DNA of 64,000 nucleotides from assembly GCA_021784205.1 (NCBI GenBank), contig JAJXTB010000004.1, forward strand, positions 1-64,000, read 5' to 3'. The stretch's first letter is position 1. Each line of letters opens with the position of its first letter. The notes below the pieces were generated by a model. The model did not search any database and was not told where the DNA came from. It saw only the letters and a program-made list of their open reading frames with translations. The translations under genes and the position numbers were made by a program. This DNA is from Actinomycetes bacterium (GTDB lineage Bacteria > Actinomycetota > Acidimicrobiia > Acidimicrobiales > RAAP-2). This document shows positions 60,274 to 64,000 of the stretch, one piece after another.

Positions 60274-61208
60274 TCGGTTCGTCGCGGGGATCCCGCGAGG
60301 AATGCGGTGATCTCCTCGCGCGTAGGGCACGTGGCGGGTCCGACCCGCTCGACCGCGAGCGCGGCTGCGGCGTTGGCGCGCGTCGCCGCCTCGAGCGCAC
60401 TCGATCCACGCGAGAGCTCCGCGAGCACGACTCCATCGTGGGTGTCACCCGCGCCGTTGGTGTCGATGACCTTGATCGCGAATCCCGCCACCTCGTGGAC
60501 GTCGCCCTCACGGGTCGCGAGCACGCAGCCGCGCTCGTCGGCGTGGATCACGATGCCGCGCCGACCGCTCACCGTGAGCAACACTTCGATCACGTCGCCC
60601 ATCTCCTCTTCACCCGAGAGCGCCATCGCCTCCACGGTGTTAAGCAGCAGCCAGTCGGTGCGGGCGAGCACGGGATCGAGGATCGACGCGTCGATGTCGA
60701 GAACCCGGGGAGCGGGGTCAAAGGCCACCACGACCCCCGGTGCGAGCCCCGCGATCCACGCTGCGACCACCGGACCAATCTCGGGGTAGACGAGGCTGTA
60801 GCCCGAGAGGAACACGTAGTCGCCCTCGTGGGGTGCGACCGTGTCCAGATCCGCGGACGAGAGAGTGAGCTCGGCGCCGGGAGCAGTGACAAACGTGCGC
60901 TCGCCACTCTCGTCAACCAGCACTACGCAAAAACCAACGTCGAGCTCACTGGCCGGTGCCAGAGGGCTGTCAATAGCGAGCGTCGCAAGATCCGCTCGGG
61001 CGAGATCAGAGAACGCCCCGCGCCCGAGTCTTCCGACGTAGGTGACATCCATCCCCTGGCGGGCGGCCGCGCTCATAACATTGAATCCCCCGCCCGTCGT
61101 GACCACGTGGCTGCTCGCGAGCGAGTCGCCGCCGCGCGTCGGTAGCGCAACGACGCGCATCACGACGTCCACCATCACGGTGTCGAGGTTGAACAGACGC
61201 GGCGCCAC
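60270..61208 (-). CDS. PfkB-family sugar kinase
   Basis: 312 aa from GTG 61208. GGGFNVMSAAARQGMDVTYVGRLGRG and VIDTNGAGDTHDGVVLAEL (catalytic Asp in the GAGD motif) are typical of ribokinase-like enzymes. The substrate is not identifiable. GTG 61208 is chosen because TAACGT lies seven bases upstream; GTG 61217 overlaps that hexamer. Confidence 0.88.
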   Translation of the reverse strand: MAPRLFNLDTVMVDVVMRVVALPTRGGDSLASSHVVTTGGGFNVMSAAARQGMDVTYVGRLGRGAFSDLARADLATLAIDSPLAPASELDVGFCVVLVDESGERTFVTAPGAELTLSSADLDTVAPHEGDYVFLSGYSLVYPEIGPVVAAWIAGLAPGVVVAFDPAPRVLDIDASILDPVLARTDWLLLNTVEAMALSGEEEMGDVIEVLLTVSGRRGIVIHADERGCVLATREGDVHEVAGFAIKVIDTNGAGDTHDGVVLAELSRGSSALEAATRANAAAALAVERVGPATCPTREEITAFLAGSPRRTD

Positions 61209-61215
61209 CCTGCTC

Positions 61216-61221
61216 ACGTTA
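61216..61221 (-). promoter_or_regulatory. Leaderless promoter -10 (TAACGT) for PfkB gene
   Basis: Seven bases before GTG 61208; decides that start. Confidence 0.45.
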
Positions 61222-61228
61222 GGTCGCC

Positions 61229-62128
61229 CTAGTCGTGGCGAGAAAGAAACTCGTTGACGACCTCGAGGTAGCGATCAGGCTCTTCGACGAAGGGCATGTG
61301 ACTCGATTCGTCAAAGAGCATCCACTGGGCACCGGAAATCTCCTCGACGAACGGGGCGACCGTCGCCGGTGTGGCCTCATCGAAGTGTCCCGAGAGCACG
61401 AGCGTCGGTGCGGTGATCGCACCGAGGCGCCCGACCACCGACCAGGTGCGCAAGGTGCCAACACAGAGGAACTCGTTGGGACCGTTCATCGCCCGATACA
61501 CAGTTGCGTCTTCGGCGAGCTGGTCAAACGTCGCCTGCACCTCGGACGGATAAGGACGCACCCGACAGACGTGGCGGTCGTAGAACACCTCGGTCGCCGC
61601 GAGATATGCAGGATCGTCGGTGGTACCCGCGGCCTCGTGCGTCTCGAGCGATACGCGAACGTCCTCGGGAAGATCCGCCCGTAGGCGGTTCGCCTCACTC
61701 ACCCACAGGTCCATCGACGCCGGCGAGTTCGAGAGGATCAGCGAGCGCAGACCCCGAGGGCCGGTGAGGGCGAACTCTGCGGCGAGCATGCCGCCCCAGG
61801 ATTGGCCGAGCAGGTGGAACCGGTCGGCGACGCCGAGCGCTTCGACAAGATTCGCCAGTTCCTCGCGAAAGAGCGCCACCGTCCAAAAGTCGCTGCCGCG
61901 AGACGGGTCGTGCGTCGACCTGCCACAGCCCACCTGGTCGTAGTGGATCACGGGCCGACCTTCGAGCGCGAGCGCGGAGAGCGACAGGAGGTAGTTGTGC
62001 GCCATGCCGGGCCCGCCGTGGGCGATCACGATCGGGGTGAGGCCCGAATCCAGGTCGCCGGTGACGCGATACCAGGTGCGCATCCCGGCGAAGTCCACCA
62101 TTGCCTCACGGGTCGCGTCGAGGATCAC
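61229..62128 (-). CDS. Proline-iminopeptidase-like alpha/beta hydrolase
   Basis: 299 aa, S33 family. HGGPGMAHNYL (oxyanion loop), YDQVGCGRSTHD, nucleophile GQSWGGMLAAE, acidic residue in LSGHFDEATP, and the His in DESSHMPFVEEP are all seen. Family members cut N-terminal proline or act as amino-acid amidases/lactonases. GTG 62128 has TATCGT six bases upstream. Confidence 0.9.
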   Translation of the reverse strand: MILDATREAMVDFAGMRTWYRVTGDLDSGLTPIVIAHGGPGMAHNYLLSLSALALEGRPVIHYDQVGCGRSTHDPSRGSDFWTVALFREELANLVEALGVADRFHLLGQSWGGMLAAEFALTGPRGLRSLILSNSPASMDLWVSEANRLRADLPEDVRVSLETHEAAGTTDDPAYLAATEVFYDRHVCRVRPYPSEVQATFDQLAEDATVYRAMNGPNEFLCVGTLRTWSVVGRLGAITAPTLVLSGHFDEATPATVAPFVEEISGAQWMLFDESSHMPFVEEPDRYLEVVNEFLSRHD

Positions 62129-62134
62129 GCCCCG

Positions 62135-62140
62135 ACGATA
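62135..62140 (-). promoter_or_regulatory. Leaderless promoter -10 (TATCGT) for proline-iminopeptidase-like gene
   Basis: Six bases before GTG 62128. Confidence 0.5.
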
Positions 62141-62170
62141 TCGGCGACGACCACGTCCCTCCCCGCGTTT

Positions 62171-62196
62171 CTTAGGAATTCATTATCGCCCCTTAG
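62171..62196. promoter_or_regulatory. Candidate CTTAG-type box upstream of the b561-like gene
   Basis: CTTAG at 62171 and 62192, 21 bases apart, in an AT-rich stretch of the 150-base gap. Same spacing as the boxes before the two-component system and the redox operon. Confidence 0.35.
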
Positions 62197-62279
62197 TTCA
62201 AAATTCGACCCGCCTCTGTAATCTCGGGGTCGATCGCACGCGACCACAACACCGCCAGGGAGAGGAAAGGCCAATTTCC

Positions 62280-62903
62280 ATGATGCAACGGGCCCCCCAG
62301 CGCGCCCGTCACGCCGCCGCGCTCGACGAGAGCGGGGTCGAGGGCAACGCCCGTTTCACCAGCCTGCTCGCGGTCATCCTCCTGATCCTGCTCGCCCTCG
62401 AGGGGGTCACGATCCCCTTCATCGGACCGCTCCTCACAGAGCACGTCTTCATCGGCGTGCTCCTGATTCCGCCGGTCCTCTACAAGATCGGCTCAACCAC
62501 GTGGCGTTTCGTGAAGTACTACACCGGCGACGCTCGCTATCGGCGCAAGGGTCCGCCGGTGCTGGTGCTGCGCCTACTCGGACCCGTCGTCGTGATCCTC
62601 ACACTCGCGGTGATCGGCACGGGCGTCGGACTCGTCTTGCTGCCGCGCTCCGAGCGCGGTCTCTTGCTCAGTGCGCACCAGGCAAGCTTCGTGCTGTGGT
62701 TCGGAGCGATGACGATCCACGTGCTCGGCCACCTGGTTGAGACAGCCAAGCTCGCGCCCCTCGACTGGATCGCCCGGACTCGGCGTCAAGTGCGCGGCGC
62801 GTCGATACGCCAGTGGGCGGTAGCGTCGAGCCTCATCCTGGGCGTCGTCGCGGCCGCCGCCATCACCCCCTACGCCGCCAACTGGTTCGCCCAGTCGTTC
62901 TGA
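62280..62903 (+). CDS. Four-helix membrane protein, cytochrome b561/DUF4405-like
   Basis: 207 aa. Four membrane helices (about 27-50, 55-70, 95-120, 130-150) plus one near the C-terminus. Histidines in LLTEHVFIG, LLSAHQASF and TIHVLGHLVE could bind haem b, as in b561-type proteins. It may be a second membrane electron carrier. ATG 62280 with GGAGAGGAAAGG upstream and a leader of up to 150 bases. No partner genes adjacent. Confidence 0.7.
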   Translation: MMQRAPQRARHAAALDESGVEGNARFTSLLAVILLILLALEGVTIPFIGPLLTEHVFIGVLLIPPVLYKIGSTTWRFVKYYTGDARYRRKGPPVLVLRLLGPVVVILTLAVIGTGVGLVLLPRSERGLLLSAHQASFVLWFGAMTIHVLGHLVETAKLAPLDWIARTRRQVRGASIRQWAVASSLILGVVAAAAITPYAANWFAQSF

Positions 62904-62904
62904 T

Positions 62905-63669
62905 CTAACTGACGAGCGGCAGCGACTCTCCCGGCTGCCAGGCGGTCACGCGCGTGGGCGTGCCCGCAGCGCGCAGATGCTCTTCGACCTCACCGGGCGT
63001 GCCCGCGAGCATCGGGAAGGTCCCGTAGTGATAGGGCGCGAAACGAGTCAGACCGAGGAGCCGCACCGCGTACGCCGCCTCGCGCGGGCCCATGTTGTAG
63101 TGGCCGTCGATGGGCATGAGACCGATCTCAGGCGCGTAGAGGTCACGCACAATGCTCATGTCGGAGAAAACGTTGGTGTCGCCCGACACGTAGACGGGTC
63201 CCCCCTCGCCTGGGGACAGCGTCACGACGAAGCCCACGGGGTTGCCCCCGTAGATCGAGGGCTGGTGCTCGCCGCCAGAGATCCCGCAGGAGTGGTCGGC
63301 GCCCACCATGGTGAAGGCGAGGTCGCCGTGTCGATACGTACCCCCCTTGTTCATCTCGACCACGTCGCTCAGCCCGGCGGAGGCGAAGTACGCCGCCATC
63401 TCGGGAACGCAGATCACGGTGGCACCGGTCGCCACCGCCAGTGGAACGACCGAGGCCATGTGGTCGAAGTGACCGTGAGTGACGCAGATGATGTGGATCT
63501 TGCCGACGTCAAGGCCCTCGGGCGCCCGGGGGTTCTCCAGCCACGGATCAAAGAGGACCCGCGTCCCTCCCTTGGTCGTCAGCAGCACGGTGGCATGACC
63601 CAGCCACGTCAGCGTGCCGGGCGCGCCCAAGGGTTGGTTTTCGATCTCGTCAACGAGTACGGCGGTCAT
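62905..63669 (-). CDS. Metallo-beta-lactamase-fold metal-dependent hydrolase (UlaG/UPF0173-like)
   Basis: 254 aa from ATG 63669. Metal site HGHFDH at residues 65-70, WLGHATVLL and DPWLENP near the N-terminus, YVSGDTNVF and APYHYGTFPML near the C-terminus. The family cuts lactones or phosphodiester-like bonds; substrate unknown. AAGGAG seven bases before ATG decides the start over 63738. Convergent with the b561-like gene. Confidence 0.9.
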   Translation of the reverse strand: MTAVLVDEIENQPLGAPGTLTWLGHATVLLTTKGGTRVLFDPWLENPRAPEGLDVGKIHIICVTHGHFDHMASVVPLAVATGATVICVPEMAAYFASAGLSDVVEMNKGGTYRHGDLAFTMVGADHSCGISGGEHQPSIYGGNPVGFVVTLSPGEGGPVYVSGDTNVFSDMSIVRDLYAPEIGLMPIDGHYNMGPREAAYAVRLLGLTRFAPYHYGTFPMLAGTPGEVEEHLRAAGTPTRVTAWQPGESLPLVS

Positions 63670-63734
63670 CTCGACTCCTTCATCAGGTGAGTACGTCTTC
63701 GTGGCGATGATATGTCCAGCCGCACCGCACGTAC

Positions 63735-64000
63735 TCACCCACCCGATGCGCAGCCCAGCGCCCGCGCGTACGCCGCGAAGGGGAGCGAATAGAGAGAGAC
63801 CGCGTCGGGATTCGAGCGCACCAGGCTAAAGCGCCAGCGGCCCGCGACATAATGCCAGTAGTCAGTCAGTGCGACGCTGTCGATCGAGTAGTGGACGAGC
63901 CAGTACCCCCCGGGACCTCGCTGCACCCCGGTTGTGGTGGCCGGTCCGGGCGGATCGGGGCACTCGCGATGGCGCCGCACGTAGTCCGCGCGAGAGATGA
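63735..64000 (-). CDS. Conserved hypothetical, 5' end cut by window edge
   Basis: The last 87 codons are visible and the frame is open to base 64000 (it reads ISRADYVRRHRECPDPPGP at the edge). The sequence has several aromatic residues (DYWHYVAGRWRF) and two cysteines. I do not recognise it. A GTG at 63980 could be a start, but the frame before it also looks coding. Confidence 0.55.
   Translation of the reverse strand, partial: ISRADYVRRHRECPDPPGPATTTGVQRGPGGYWLVHYSIDSVALTDYWHYVAGRWRFSLVRSNPDAVSLYSLPFAAYARALGCASGG

Overview
This window is about 64 kb of gene-dense, high-GC chromosome from an actinobacterium. The basis for that is the coenzyme F420 genes cofD-cofE, the gene order glmU-prs-rplY-pth-mfd-mazG-eno-ftsB-DUF501/ppx, the order rsmI-metG-tatD-(wall protein)-rsmA-ispE, and two tiny ribosomal proteins typical of the phylum (bS22, 33 aa; bL37, 27 aa). 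A deep lineage such as Acidimicrobiia is plausible, but this is inference and needs a phylogeny. I see no phage, insertion sequence, CRISPR array, rRNA operon or toxin-antitoxin locus; this is mostly core genome. No stretch over 300 bases lacks a gene.

Layout. 1-2495 (-): two GT4 glycosyltransferases and a serine hydrolase, divergent from cofD-cofE (2533-4151, +). 4148-6372 (-): sugar-1-phosphate nucleotidyltransferase, a membrane-anchored unknown and a DUF3054 protein. 6402-6478: a tRNA with a UAA anticodon but a short variable arm. 6562-8671 (+): an NlpC/P60 wall hydrolase and a GT2 glycosyltransferase that lacks a canonical start codon. 8668-21611 (-): GNAT, DUF501-Ppx fusion, ftsB, eno, mazG, SurA-like foldase, mfd, pth, rplY, prs and a C-terminally truncated glmU. 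21648-22632: alpha/beta hydrolase and tRNA-Gln. 22736-28387 (+): a two-component system followed by a small membrane-anchored protein, ApbE, a haem-b ferric-reductase-like protein, a NuoF-like dehydrogenase and a ferredoxin. This looks like one electron-transfer module and is the most interesting unit here. 28426-38136: bS22, ispE, rsmA, a PASTA/RlpA-like wall protein in the slot usually held by rpfB, tatD, metG, rsmI, bL37, GDPD, small membrane proteins, a CtaG-like protein and an adenosine-kinase-like PfkB. 38176-45101: aminopeptidase N, a TMEM165-type exporter, and an envelope-glycan cluster (GT4, two methyltransferases, alpha/alpha-toroid protein). 45146-53614: acyl-CoA dehydrogenase, MFS exporter with MarR regulator, NifU-like protein, P450, AhpD-like protein, carbonic anhydrase, amidase. 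53650-57955 (-): phosphate transport in the unusual order pstB-pstS-pstC-pstA plus a zinc-ribbon microprotein. 58044-64000: PfkA, thymidine kinase, TrmO-like protein, PfkB kinase, alpha/beta hydrolase, b561-like membrane protein, a metallo-beta-lactamase-fold hydrolase and a partial unknown.

Gene expression. Many genes have a TANNNT hexamer ending 6-8 bases before the start codon, the geometry of leaderless transcripts. Many same-strand neighbours overlap by four bases (GTGA or ATGA), implying translational coupling, and several convergent pairs share the four bases CTAG as stop codons on both strands. The leaderless hexamers were used to choose several starts.
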